NCBI RefSeq assembly: GCF_000316575.1
Contig: NC_019682.1
Coordinates: 1,982,001-2,046,000 of the forward strand
DNA length: 64,000 nt
DNA from: Calothrix sp. PCC 7507
Lineage (GTDB): Bacteria; Cyanobacteriota; Cyanobacteriia; Cyanobacteriales; Nostocaceae
Direction: 5' to 3'
The notes beneath the pieces are model-generated. The model made no database searches. It saw only the letters and a program-made list of their open reading frames with translations, and was not told the DNA's origin. Made by a program: the position numbers and the translations under genes. This document shows, in pieces, positions 36,358 to 45,002 of this stretch. The number at the start of each line of letters is the position of its first letter. Position 1 is the stretch's first letter.

Positions 36358-36540
36358 TCAAGCTATAGCCTGTGAAAATGCTTCCAGGTTGCGTGGTCGG
36401 TAACGCAGAATTACCATTGATGGCAGGGTTGGATCTGTCGGTTCGTAAGTCTCGTAGTGGCTATAATCCCAAATCTGGTTTTCATCACCATAATGAGAAG
36501 CCGTATATGTAATTTTGTAGTTACGAGTACCAACATGCAT
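36358..36540 (-). CDS. Small hypothetical protein, 60 residues (doubtful)
   Basis: Not recognised. The product begins MHVGTRNYKITYTASHYGDE and is rich in Tyr, His and acidic residues. The amino-acid make-up is protein-like, but there is no clear ribosome site. Divergent from it, a start-less plus-strand frame at 36540-36665 also looks coding. One or both may be remnants. Confidence 0.3.
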   Translation of the reverse strand: MHVGTRNYKITYTASHYGDENQIWDYSHYETYEPTDPTLPSMVILRYRPRNLEAFSQAIA

Positions 36541-36665
36541 TTGTTAGCCGTTCTTACTGGCATGACATCGAGGCAGAGAGGGTAAGAGATGCTTTACCTG
36601 AAGCCACTCTAAGAAAGATTGAGCGAGTACTTGGTGTTGATTTTGGTGTGGACTTCAATGGTTAA
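36540..36665 (+). pseudogene. Possible C-terminal gene remnant
   Basis: A start-less frame reads SYWHDIEAERVRDALPEATL, then RKIERVLGVDFGVDFNG and a stop 55 bp before tatC. The regular charged helical pattern looks like real protein. The family is not recognised. Confidence 0.3.
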
Positions 36666-36719
36666 CGCCCTAGCAATTCCAGATAAAATAGTCTAGAAAT
36701 GTTGCCCAATAGCTGACTC

Positions 36720-37556
36720 ATGACACCACAAGATTTAGATAGTGTATTGCAGTCCGCTCCACTGGGGGAATCCACAGATGCGGCTGACTCCAACTCTCCT
36801 GACATCGAACTTGAAGGATATGGCGACTCAGATACTGATCCACTTGATCAGTTACCAGGTGAGGTCGAAATGGGCTTTTTCGACCATTTAGAGGAGTTGA
36901 GACTGCGGATTTTTTACGCGCTAATTGCAGTAGTAGTAGCAGTTATTAGCTGTTTTTTTGCCGTTAAGCCAATTGTCCAGTTGCTGGAAGTTCCCGCACA
37001 AGGAGTGAAATTTCTGCAACTGGGGCCAGGAGAATATTTCTTTGTCTCCGTCAAAGTGGCTGCTTATACTGGCTTGCTGCTTTCTAGTCCGTTCATCCTT
37101 TACCAAATTCTCCAGTTTGTCCTCCCCGGACTGACTCGCCGGGAACGTCGCTTAGTGGGGCCTGTAGTTTTAGGTTCGAGTGTGTTGTTTGGTGCTGGGT
37201 TAGTATTTGCTTACTATCTCCTCATCCCCGCCGCTTTGAAATTTTTTATCAGCTATGGTGCAGATGTTGTAGAACAACTGTGGTCGATAGAGAAATATTT
37301 TGAATTTGTGCTGCTGCTGTTATTCAGCGTTGGTTTAGCTTTTCAAATTCCTGTGATCCAAACTCTGCTTGGTGCTTTGGGAATTGTTTCTTCCCAGCAA
37401 ATGCTTTCTGGCTGGCGTTTTGTGATTATGGGATCAGTGGTTTTGGGCGCTATTCTCACGCCTTCAACTGACCCCCTGACTCAAAGTCTATTAGCAGGTG
37501 CGGTGCTAGTACTGTATTTTGGTGGTATCGGTTTGGTTAAACTTATTGGTAAATGA
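36720..37556 (+). CDS. tatC: Twin-arginine translocase subunit TatC
   Basis: A 278-residue TatC with the usual six membrane helices. The family signature is the cytosolic motif [16 protein letters not shown] (about 50-65), which with TatB-like partners recognises twin-arginine signal peptides, followed by [20 protein letters not shown] in the first cytosolic loop. The first 48 residues are an acidic extension common in cyanobacteria and plastids. Its likely clients include the Rieske protein encoded at 38.6 kb. No tatA is adjacent. Confidence 0.93.
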   Translation: MTPQDLDSVLQSAPLGESTDAADSNSPDIELEGYGDSDTDPLDQLPGEVEMGFFDHLEELRLRIFYALIAVVVAVISCFFAVKPIVQLLEVPAQGVKFLQLGPGEYFFVSVKVAAYTGLLLSSPFILYQILQFVLPGLTRRERRLVGPVVLGSSVLFGAGLVFAYYLLIPAALKFFISYGADVVEQLWSIEKYFEFVLLLLFSVGLAFQIPVIQTLLGALGIVSSQQMLSGWRFVIMGSVVLGAILTPSTDPLTQSLLAGAVLVLYFGGIGLVKLIGK

Positions 37557-37570
37557 TAGTGGCTAGTACA

Positions 37571-37663
37571 AAAAGGCTGAAATCAAGAAATCTGTACCCC
37601 TGCGAGGAAGCAAGCTACGCGTAGCGTCTCCGCAGGAAAAGGCTGAAATCAAGAAATCTGTAC
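37571..37663. repeat. 39-bp palindromic repeat flanked by perfect 27-bp direct repeats
   Basis: The 27 bases 37571-37597 (AAAAGGCTGAAATCAAGAAA...) recur exactly at 37637-37663. Between them, 37598-37636 is a GC-rich imperfect palindrome centred on GCTACGCGTAGC. It lies between tatC and the CsaA-like gene. Confidence 0.8.
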
Positions 37664-37729
37664 AGTCAGCTTTTCAAAAATTTGTAATAGCTACTTTATT
37701 CAGAACCAATTAAAAAATTAAGATAAGTA

Positions 37730-38065
37730 ATGTCACAAATTAGCTATTTAGACTTTGAAAAAGTCGATATTCGCGTTGGCAAAGTTATCAAAGCCGAAGA
37801 ATTTACCAAGACACGAAAACCAGCTTATAAACTATGGATAGATTTTGGCGATTTGGGAATCAAAAAATCTAGTGCCCAAATTACCAAGCTTTATCAGCAT
37901 GAGGATTTAGTAAATAAGTTAATATTAGCTGTTACTAATTTTCCCCCAAGACAAATAGCTGATTTTATGTCAGAAGTTTTGGTTTTAGGAGTTGTTTTAG
38001 ATGATGGCGATGTTGTCTTAATTCAACCAGATAGGGAAGTTCCTTTAGGCAAAAGAATTTTATAA
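37730..38065 (+). CDS. csaA: tRNA-binding-domain protein, CsaA-like
   Basis: A 111-residue protein that is entirely an EMAP-II/Arc1p-type OB-fold tRNA-binding domain, with the marks FEKVDIRVGKVIKAE near the N-terminus and SSAQITKLY in the middle, ending LGKRIL. CsaA of Bacillus has this size and acts as a secretion-linked chaperone; the same domain also forms the C-terminus of MetRS. The fold is secure, the chaperone role is inferred by similarity. It stands alone between tatC and the DUF3067 gene. Confidence 0.82.
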   Translation: MSQISYLDFEKVDIRVGKVIKAEEFTKTRKPAYKLWIDFGDLGIKKSSAQITKLYQHEDLVNKLILAVTNFPPRQIADFMSEVLVLGVVLDDGDVVLIQPDREVPLGKRIL

Positions 38066-38100
38066 TTTGTCATTTGTCTCCTAACTCCTCTAGCTGACAA

Positions 38101-38409
38101 TTACAATATCCACTCAGAAGCGCGTTCACCCAAATCTAGAGGTATACTCACAGCTTTACCAAGTCGGGGGCGATCGCGTGTTTGTGTAATAAATGTTTGC
38201 ACTTGCATTGTGCCACCCAAAGCATGAAGATAATTAGCAATGGTATCAAGATGCGCTTGGTACTCATCCTCAGTCATGGGAAAAGAAGCTTGCTCTAAAT
38301 ATTTCCACATGACTTGGAGAAATATCTTCCCTTGCGATCGCCGCAACTGGACATCATAAGAGTGTCCCCACTTATCAATCAACATTTGACGTAATTCTTG
38401 TCCTGTCAT
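38101..38409 (-). CDS. DUF3067 family protein
   Basis: A 102-residue soluble protein, start MTGQELRQMLIDKWGHSYDV, with MWKYLEQASFPMTEDEYQAH in the middle and a LGERASEWIL end. This pattern fits DUF3067, a family conserved in cyanobacteria and plants without an assigned function. It is transcribed divergently from petC, with 230 bp between them for both promoters. That may hint at a link to photosynthetic electron transport, but this is only context. Confidence 0.7.
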   Translation of the reverse strand: MTGQELRQMLIDKWGHSYDVQLRRSQGKIFLQVMWKYLEQASFPMTEDEYQAHLDTIANYLHALGGTMQVQTFITQTRDRPRLGKAVSIPLDLGERASEWIL

Positions 38410-38639
38410 AGATTATCTCATTCAAATTTTTACATTTAGTTATGATGTTAAGTTCCGTAACTCAAGTATGATAAGGATATAAAGAAATGTAATGCTAACA
38501 GAAAAGATGCTAGAAATATCTTGCAACAGAAAAGTATGGCATCGTTGTGGGCGTTAGCATTTCGACTCAGATAAGAGTCACTTAATTATTAGTACTCTTG
38601 TCAAAATGCTTAACAAAATACACAAAGAGCGCGTAGATT

Positions 38640-39179
38640 ATGGCTCAATTTTCTGAATCAGCAGATGTGCCTGACATAGGGCGTCGTCAATTCATGACCT
38701 TGCTCACTTTTGGGACTGTCACTGGAGTGGCTCTGGGAGCATTGTATCCCGTTGTCAAATACTTTATTCCACCAGCTACTGGTGGCAGTGGCGGTGGGAC
38801 AACGGCAAAAGACGAGTTAGGTAACAGTGTTAGCGCCGCTAAATTTCTAGGAAGCCATAACGTAGGCGATCGCGCCCTAGTTCAGGGACTCAAGGGCGAC
38901 CCCACTTATCTAGTGGTAGAAAGCAAAGAGGCTATTGGTGATTACGGCATTAATGCCATCTGCACCCACTTGGGTTGTGTTGTTCCCTGGAATGTGGCTG
39001 AGAACAAATTTAAATGTCCTTGTCACGGTTCCCAATACGACGCCACAGGTAAGGTTGTGCGCGGTCCAGCACCACTTTCGTTGGCACTGGCACATACCAA
39101 AGTTGATGAGGACACAGTCGTCCTCACCCCTTGGACTGAAACCGACTTCCGTACCGGCGAAGCACCTTGGTGGGCTTAA
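38640..39179 (+). CDS. petC: Cytochrome b6f Rieske iron-sulfur subunit
   Basis: A 179-residue Rieske protein. A membrane helix (about 18-42) follows a twin-Arg pair (GRRQF, 14-18), as expected for a Tat-dependent uncleaved anchor. The 2Fe-2S ligands are Cys108 and His110 (CTHLGC) and Cys126 and His129 (CPCHG); Cys113 and Cys128 form the disulfide. A flexible Gly-rich hinge (GGSGGG) lies near residue 50. It carries electrons from plastoquinol to cytochrome f in the thylakoid lumen. It is followed by petA in the usual petCA order. Confidence 0.97.
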   Translation: MAQFSESADVPDIGRRQFMTLLTFGTVTGVALGALYPVVKYFIPPATGGSGGGTTAKDELGNSVSAAKFLGSHNVGDRALVQGLKGDPTYLVVESKEAIGDYGINAICTHLGCVVPWNVAENKFKCPCHGSQYDATGKVVRGPAPLSLALAHTKVDEDTVVLTPWTETDFRTGEAPWWA

Positions 39180-39299
39180 TCAGTGCTGAGTAATGAGTTA
39201 TTAGTCAAGAGTCAAAAGTCAAAAGTGTTGACAAATGACAAATGACCAATGACAAATAACCAATGACCAATTCATCAGAGAATCGTTGTCCTTATTGAG

Positions 39300-40301
39300 A
39301 TGAGAAATGCTTTTACAACAGCGAGGTTAGCTCGCAGTGCTAGAGCGATAGTAAAAACATTGCTCATAGCGATCGCTACCGTGACATTTTTCTTCACCAG
39401 CGATCTAGCCCATCCCCAAGCCGCTGCTGCCTATCCCTTTTGGGCACAGCAAACCTATCCGGAAACACCCCGCGAGCCAACTGGGCGGATTGTTTGTGCT
39501 AACTGTCACCTAGCAGCCAAGCCCACGGAAGTAGAAGTTCCCCAATCTGTGCTGCCTGACACCGTGTTTAAAGCCGTGGTGAAAATACCCTACGACACCA
39601 GCGTGCAACAAGTTGGTGCTGACGGTTCTAAAGTTGGCTTAAATGTTGGTGCTGTATTGGTATTACCGGAAGGCTTCAAGATTGCTCCTGAAGAACGTAT
39701 TCCTGAGCAGTGGAAAGAAGAAGTTGCGGATTTACCCTATCAATCCTACAGCGAAGATAAAGACAATATTGTCATCATTGGACCTCTACCTGGTGAGCAA
39801 TATCAAGAAATTGTCTTCCCAATACTTTCTCCCAACCCTGCAACTGACAAAAACATCCACTTCGGTAAATATTCAGTTAATGCCGGCGGGAACCGAGGAC
39901 GTGGACAAGTCTACCCCACAGGTGAAAAAAGCAACAACTCAGTTTATAGTGCTTCTGCAACTGGCACAATTAGCAAAATTGCCAAAGAAGAAGATGAAGA
40001 CGGCAACGTCAAATATGTCCTGAGCATCCAGAGTGAATCTGGTGAAGTGGTTTCTGATACCGTTCCCCTAGGCCCAGAACTGATTGTTTCCGAAGGACAA
40101 GCAGTAAAAGCAGGTGATGCTTTGACCAACAATCCCAATGTTGGTGGATTCGGTCAAAAAGATACGGAAATTGTGCTGCAAGACGCTAGCAGAATCCAAT
40201 GGCTGATTGCCTTCATCGCGCTTGTGATGACTGCTCAAGTACTGTTGGTACTCAAGAAGAAGCAGACTGAAAAAGTCCAAGCTGCTGAAATGAATTTCTA
40301 A
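39300..40301 (+). CDS. petA: Cytochrome f
   Basis: A 333-residue precursor. The signal peptide ends at AAAA, so mature cytochrome f starts at Tyr45 ([11 protein letters not shown]), whose amino group is the heme axial ligand. The heme motif CANCH is at 66-70. A lumenal lysine-rich patch and a C-terminal membrane helix (about 300-320, [18 protein letters not shown]) complete the family layout. It passes electrons from the Rieske centre to plastocyanin or cytochrome c6. A clear terminator follows at 40328-40353. Confidence 0.97.
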   Translation: MRNAFTTARLARSARAIVKTLLIAIATVTFFFTSDLAHPQAAAAYPFWAQQTYPETPREPTGRIVCANCHLAAKPTEVEVPQSVLPDTVFKAVVKIPYDTSVQQVGADGSKVGLNVGAVLVLPEGFKIAPEERIPEQWKEEVADLPYQSYSEDKDNIVIIGPLPGEQYQEIVFPILSPNPATDKNIHFGKYSVNAGGNRGRGQVYPTGEKSNNSVYSASATGTISKIAKEEDEDGNVKYVLSIQSESGEVVSDTVPLGPELIVSEGQAVKAGDALTNNPNVGGFGQKDTEIVLQDASRIQWLIAFIALVMTAQVLLVLKKKQTEKVQAAEMNF

Positions 40302-40327
40302 ATTCTTTCCTAAATAATCACTTTGAG

Positions 40328-40353
40328 GACAGGTAAATTACCTGTCTTTTTTT
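40328..40353 (+). terminator. petCA terminator
   Basis: GACAGGTAA (40328-40336) pairs with TTACCTGTC (40338-40346), followed by a run of seven T. It lies 27 bp after the petA stop codon. Confidence 0.9.
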
Positions 40354-40360
40354 AGATTAA

Positions 40361-40489
40361 TTATGGCAAAAATTCAGAATTTAAAGCTTGTTCTTGATTG
40401 TAAGGACATATTTCTGGAAACACCTGTTCACCCAATTTAGTTTCTCTAATTGCTAAAGCCAAACCTAGTTCATAGAAGGTTTTAAACAC
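40361..40489 (-). pseudogene. C-terminal remnant of a DUF29-family gene
   Basis: A start-less minus-strand frame reads YELGLALAIRETKLGEQVFP, then EICPYNQEQALNSEFLP and a stop. This is the usual end of DUF29 proteins, small helical proteins of unknown function common in cyanobacteria. The rest has been replaced upstream by a repeat containing TGTTGGGTTTCGCTCCGCTC. Confidence 0.55.
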
Positions 40490-41312
40490 CGAACAAAGCC
40501 TCGAAAATGTTGGGTTTCGCTCCGCTCAATCCAACCTACACCTAATGCACTATTTTAGCCTTGCCACGCCAGTAGGGTGCGTTAGGACAGAGTCCGTAAC
40601 GCACCAAAGTCTTAGGACGGTGCCGTACTCTCGCTGCTAACAAAACGCCAGTTGCTACAACGGAGAAAACCTCCCTTCGGGTTCGCCACTTCGACGGGAC
40701 GGAAACCGACACCGCTGAGTGGTCTCACCGCAACGCACTAGCTCCCCTACGTATATTTCAAAAATCAAATACTAGTTCTATAGCAGTTCTCCAGAGCTAC
40801 ATAACTCAACATAAAAATATTTTTTGAGTTGACCTACTGAATTTTTTTTTACTAGATTCATGCTAGTTCTAGTCTTTACTACTTACAAAATCCTTCCGTA
40901 GTATTTTATAATTCAAGTATTTACGTGTACATACATAGTAAATAGCTTACATGACTTCTTCACATTGACTTCAGAAAGATAAACTCACTGATGAAAGAGA
41001 TAAATATCTCACCAAACTAGTTCACTTAAGTAAGTAATGACGAATGCAACGAGAGTAATTAAACTATAGTCTCAAAGAGATTGCATACCGCCAAAGAGCG
41101 AAGGAAAGTAAAACTTCCCAGTTTTTGTAGTCAGTTAGAGTTCAGTTCGCTTAATTAAACCGTAGTAGCCAGCTACGGTTTTTTTTGCTTATATTTCGGT
41201 GTATACCCTAAGGACATTCAGCACTAATCAGGTAAAGATTGATTCGTATTAAGCATCTGTAATTACTCCAGAACGACTGAGAGCGGCTCTGGAGCTTCTT
41301 TTGTAGCGCTGC
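40490..41312. other. Gene-free kilobase with repeats and two orphan terminators
   Basis: It holds GGTGCGTTAGGACAGAGTCC type inverted repeats (40575-40604), a GC-rich repeat block (about 40650-40740), a copy of the TATTTCAAAAATCAAATACT repeat (40752-40777), then AT-rich unique sequence leading to two plus-strand terminator-like hairpins near 41162-41187 and 41266-41300. No protein-coding gene is seen. Confidence 0.5.
40980..41187 (+). ncRNA. Candidate small RNA ending in a strong terminator
   Basis: CCGTAG (41160-41165) pairs with CTACGG (41173-41178) and is followed by TTTTTTTT, a good plus-strand terminator. No plus-strand gene lies within 860 bp upstream of it (petA already has its own terminator), so it most likely ends a non-coding transcript. 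The 5' end is unknown; the start given is only a guess. No known cyanobacterial RNA family is recognised. Confidence 0.4.
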
Positions 41313-42902
41313 TTATAAAGGACGGTAAACCCGGTAGTTGATATTGGGGAAAATATTATCCATCAACTCGACTTTTTCCAGCCAACCACTATCAACCTTG
41401 CCGATTTTAACGTCTTCATAGAGCTTATTGAAACGCATTAAGTGCGATCGCGTCCTTCTCACCGCATAAGGAACCATAGTTCCCGTCCGCATAATAAACG
41501 CCCAGTCAGAAGATTGCGCCAGTAAAACTTCTCTGGCTGCTTGGTTGAGTGCTTTCCATTGCAATTCATCTTCAGGTTCCAGATGGGAAATTTCAATCAT
41601 GCGTTCAGCCGCTTTGTGCAAGTGCGGATAAATCCACGCATTTGTTTCATTCAACCAATACTCATGGAACCCCTTAAAACCCCAACTTGACTGAGAAGGA
41701 CGAGAGACTTGTTGAGTGGGATGTGCCCGTAAATAATCTGCCAAATGAGTCATAGCATAAGTTCCTTGGTCATACCATGACTTGCGGAACAGGTAATCAA
41801 TAAACCAAGGGCCTTCATACCACCAATGTCCGAATAATTCGGCATCATAGGGTGAAACGATAATCGGTGGCCGCTGCATAATCCCGTAGAGATTTTCAGC
41901 TTGCCGTTCTCGATTATACATAAAGTTAGCCGCGTGTTCTGCTGTCTTTTCCTTTGCCCAATAAGGGTCATAGAGTGCTTTATCTGACAGACCTAAGCCA
42001 CGTCCTGTAATTTTGTGATACTTAATGCCCGTGTTTTTTCGCTGGCCATTAGGCATGATGTAGGGCTTAATGTACTCATATTCAGCCTCCCAGCCCAAAT
42101 CTTTATAAAATTCGCGGTATTCTGCAGCACCAGGATAGCCGACTTCAGAAGACCATACCTGCTGAGAAGATTCATGATCGCGGCCAAAAACCGCAACCCC
42201 ACTTTCTGTAAAAATCGGGGCATAAGTACCAAACCGAGGACGGGGACGGGCATACAGAATACCATGTCCATCAGTGAGGAAGTAGCGCAAACCCGCATCA
42301 GCCAGCATTCGGTCTACACCTTCATAGTAGGCACATTCCGGCAGCCAAATACCCCTGGGAGCTTGACCAAAAGTTTCCTCGTAGTGTTCGCAAGCTACTT
42401 GAATTTGTGCCCACACAGCCTGTGGATACATTTTCATCAGTGGTAAGTAGCCGTGGGTAGCACCGCATGTAATAATTTCTAAATTATTAGTATCTTGGTA
42501 CTGCTTAAAAGCTGTCACCAAATCACCGTCATAGCGTTCCCATATCTGGCGTGCTTCATTAAACTCAGTGGCGTAATGTTCAGCTAAGTAACGAATATGT
42601 CCATTGTGGACATTACGCTCGGCTTCCAGTTCTATAAGTTCCTCTAACTGGGTTAAGTGTGCGTCATAGCGTTCTTGCAACAAAGGGTCACGGAGCATTG
42701 ACACTAGCGGCGGTGTCATACTCATAGTGATTTTAAAGTCGATGCCGTCTCGCTTTAAGCCTTCAAATACTTTTAATAAAGGGATATAAGTTTCAGTAAT
42801 GGCTTCATAAAGCCATTCTTCCTCCAGCACGTAGTCACTTTCTGGGTGACGAACGAAGGGTAGATGTGCGTGGAGTACGAGCGCGACGTAGCCAATAGCC
42901 AT
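41313..42902 (-). CDS. GH57 1,4-alpha-glucan branching enzyme
   Basis: A 529-residue GH57 enzyme with an N-terminal barrel (VALVLHAHLPFVRHPESD) and the DUF1957-type C-terminal helical part of branching enzymes. The nucleophile is Glu189 in GIWLPECAY and the acid/base Asp353 is in SPYDAELFGHWWYEGP. It makes alpha-1,6 branches in glycogen. Length and motifs fit the family described in Thermus and Thermococcus. It is transcribed alone. With glgP at 3.5-6.1 kb it gives the window two glycogen enzymes, though the two are not linked as an operon. Confidence 0.88.
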   Translation of the reverse strand: MAIGYVALVLHAHLPFVRHPESDYVLEEEWLYEAITETYIPLLKVFEGLKRDGIDFKITMSMTPPLVSMLRDPLLQERYDAHLTQLEELIELEAERNVHNGHIRYLAEHYATEFNEARQIWERYDGDLVTAFKQYQDTNNLEIITCGATHGYLPLMKMYPQAVWAQIQVACEHYEETFGQAPRGIWLPECAYYEGVDRMLADAGLRYFLTDGHGILYARPRPRFGTYAPIFTESGVAVFGRDHESSQQVWSSEVGYPGAAEYREFYKDLGWEAEYEYIKPYIMPNGQRKNTGIKYHKITGRGLGLSDKALYDPYWAKEKTAEHAANFMYNRERQAENLYGIMQRPPIIVSPYDAELFGHWWYEGPWFIDYLFRKSWYDQGTYAMTHLADYLRAHPTQQVSRPSQSSWGFKGFHEYWLNETNAWIYPHLHKAAERMIEISHLEPEDELQWKALNQAAREVLLAQSSDWAFIMRTGTMVPYAVRRTRSHLMRFNKLYEDVKIGKVDSGWLEKVELMDNIFPNINYRVYRPL

Positions 42903-43077
42903 AGTTATTTTTGGGTGGTGCGTGTAAGTTGAAGGTCGAGAGGGTGGGCGTAAATTAACAATATTTTAAGACTTTATGGGGATCGTGACGGTGGGAGCGT
43001 AAACTATTCACATAAAAGCAGGGGTTGTTAACCTCCATGCAAATTCCCAACCCTAATCTTTTGCGACTTAAAATTAG

Positions 43078-43182
43078 ACTTTAGGTGATTTCTCACAATA
43101 ATCTTACCAATGGAAGGGCAAACAACCGTTTGCTCCTACTCGCAATCTCATGGTAATTTCTATTTGGGAAATTTCCTCATAC
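43078..43182. repeat. Dispersed repeat, second copy of 23047-23138
   Basis: Shares TAGGTGATTTCTCACAATAA, AACAACCGTTTGC and GGTAATTTCTATTTGGGAAA-like segments with 23047-23138, in the same orientation; a fragment (GGGCGAACAACCGTTTGCCC) is also at 26432-26451. It ends 25 bp before the start codon of the DUF2887 gene and takes up most of the gap 42903-43206. Confidence 0.7.
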
Positions 43183-43206
43183 TAAAGATGACAAAGATTA
43201 ACTGCT

Positions 43207-44016
43207 TTGCGAACTGATAGCCTTTTCTACGAAATCTTCCAAACCGACCCCAATATTGTCTTTGAACTCATTAACAGACAGTCTCCCAGAAACGCGACTT
43301 ACAGTTTCGCCTCTGTGGAAGTCAAAGAAACCAGCTTTCGGATGGATGGTATTCTAGTACCACCTATCTATGCTGCTGATTTACCCATAGTATTTGTGGA
43401 AGTTCAAGGATACAAAGACACTAAAAAAGTTCTGTACTCTAGCTTTATTAGTGAAATTTTCCTGTATTTACACGATTATCAGCCTGTGAATGACTGGCAA
43501 GCTGTCCTGATTTTTACCAAGCGCAGTTTAGATCCTGGACTACCTAGAAACTATCGTTTATTTGCACCTAGTGAACAATTTCAACGGATTTATTTAGATG
43601 AATTAAGTGAAAATACTGAATTATCCTTGGGTTTGAGTTTATTGCAACTTGTGGGCTTAGGGGAGGAAGTTGTCGCTGCCCGTGGTAGAGAACTCATTAT
43701 ACGCACCCATCAGGAGGTGACAGACACTAATGCACAGAAAAAGTTTATAGAATTAATAGAGACGGTCTTCGTATACAAATTTCCAGACTTGAGTAGAGAG
43801 GAGATTGAGGCCATGTTGGGACTGAACGAACTCAAGCAAACACGAGTTTATCAAGAAGCTTTAGAAGAAGGACTTGAGCAAGGACTTAAGCAAGGTAAAC
43901 TGGCAGCAGTACCATTGTTGTTGAAAGTAGGGATGACTGTTGAAGAAATTTCTGAACAGTTGGGTGTGAACCTAGCAGCAGTCCGGCAAATTGCACAACA
44001 GCAGCAGTCGGAATGA
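43207..44016 (+). CDS. DUF2887 / Rpn-family putative nuclease
   Basis: A 269-residue protein of the DUF2887 group, related to Rpn recombination-promoting nucleases (PD-(D/E)XK fold). The N-terminal part starts RTDSLFYEIFQTDPNIVFEL, with the active-site strand LPIVFVEVQGYKD (Glu-x-Gln) at about 58-70. The C-terminal part has the EEGLEQGLKQGKLAAVP repeat and a short winged-helix-like end (MTVEEISEQLGV). The best frame starts with TTG at 43207; relatives start with an ATG at this place, and an upstream ATG at 43188 is out of frame. A dispersed repeat adjoins the start, so expression may be weak. Confidence 0.75.
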   Translation: MRTDSLFYEIFQTDPNIVFELINRQSPRNATYSFASVEVKETSFRMDGILVPPIYAADLPIVFVEVQGYKDTKKVLYSSFISEIFLYLHDYQPVNDWQAVLIFTKRSLDPGLPRNYRLFAPSEQFQRIYLDELSENTELSLGLSLLQLVGLGEEVVAARGRELIIRTHQEVTDTNAQKKFIELIETVFVYKFPDLSREEIEAMLGLNELKQTRVYQEALEEGLEQGLKQGKLAAVPLLLKVGMTVEEISEQLGVNLAAVRQIAQQQQSE

Positions 44017-44084
44017 GAAATGCGTTCGTCGTTCGACGAAGTCGTTCTCGTTCGCGTAGCGTCTCCGTCAGGAGAAGAGTAGAC

Positions 44085-44159
44085 GTTGCCGTTGGCGTTG
44101 GCGTTGGCGTTGGCGAAGCCTCTCGTAGAGAAGCCTCTCGTAGAGAAGCCTCTCGTAGA
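44085..44159. repeat. Hexamer and 15-bp tandem repeats
   Basis: GTTGCC followed by four GTTGGC units (44085-44114), then three exact copies of GAAGCCTCTCGTAGA (44115-44159). The block sits between the convergent DUF2887 and Uma2 genes and follows a GC-rich palindromic repeat (GTCGTTCGACGAAG, 44029-44042). Confidence 0.85.
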
Positions 44160-44195
44160 GAAGGCATCGCCCAGCGATTTTGTCTAATTATTTAC

Positions 44196-44954
44196 CTAAA
44201 AAATTTGCTCAGGGTCAACACCTGCGGCTTTTAGCCTCTGTACCAATATTTCAGCCCGTTGTCGTTCTTGTTCTATTTGCTGGTTTGCTTGCTGTAACTG
44301 TTGGTTTGCTTGCTGTAATTGTTGGTTGACTTGCTGTAATTGTTGGTTGGATTCTTCCTCTGGAAGCATTACTATTTGCCCATCTGGGGTAAAAAAGCGT
44401 AATTTGCCTACATTTACTCCTAGATATAAACCTAACTGCTGACTCCACAACCAACCCTCAGAAGTGAATACAAGTTCTTGGTATTGGCCATCAACCAAGT
44501 GAAACCCTTGTAATTCCAAGCTAACTGGGTCAAACCAGAAGTAATCAGGGGTACGGAATGTATTTTGATATATCTGCTTTTTTAGACCTTTATCCACCGT
44601 AGCAGTGGAATCAGATAACATTTCGATAATCAGATGAGGATACTTGCCGTCTTCTTGCCAGACAACCCAACTTTTCCGGTCTTTTTTTTCGGCATCTAAA
44701 ACTACAAAAAAATCCGGGCCGCGAAATTCTTCTGACTTTTTTTGGTTGGGACTAAAGTAAACAGTCAGGTTTCCCGTAGCATAAAAATTATTGCGATCGC
44801 GCCACCACCACTTAATCAAGCGGATCAGTAACTCTATTTGTTCGCGGTGTAAATCAGATTCCAAGGGGGGTTCGTCACTGTAGATGTCGCCTGGTGGAAA
44901 AATTATACTGTCAGTGACATCGGTTTGAGAAGCAGTAACCAAAGATTGAGACAT
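44196..44954 (-). CDS. Uma2 family protein with C-terminal coiled coil
   Basis: A 252-residue Uma2 (DUF820) protein. The nuclease-like core includes RGPDFFVVLDAEKKDRKSWV (Pro-Asp, about 78-97) and HLIIEMLSDSTATVDKGLKK (Glu at the active strand). After FTPDGQIVMLPEEES the C-terminus has a QQLQQ(A/V)N heptad-like repeat (about 205-228) and a charged helix, forming a coiled coil. The repeat is matched by a tandem DNA repeat, so its length may vary between strains. The role of the family is unsettled. Confidence 0.85.
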   Translation of the reverse strand: MSQSLVTASQTDVTDSIIFPPGDIYSDEPPLESDLHREQIELLIRLIKWWWRDRNNFYATGNLTVYFSPNQKKSEEFRGPDFFVVLDAEKKDRKSWVVWQEDGKYPHLIIEMLSDSTATVDKGLKKQIYQNTFRTPDYFWFDPVSLELQGFHLVDGQYQELVFTSEGWLWSQQLGLYLGVNVGKLRFFTPDGQIVMLPEEESNQQLQQVNQQLQQANQQLQQANQQIEQERQRAEILVQRLKAAGVDPEQIF

Positions 44955-45002
44955 ACAAATCGCACTTTTTTGTTTCTATCCTATCGTGACTAATCGCTCT
45001 CT

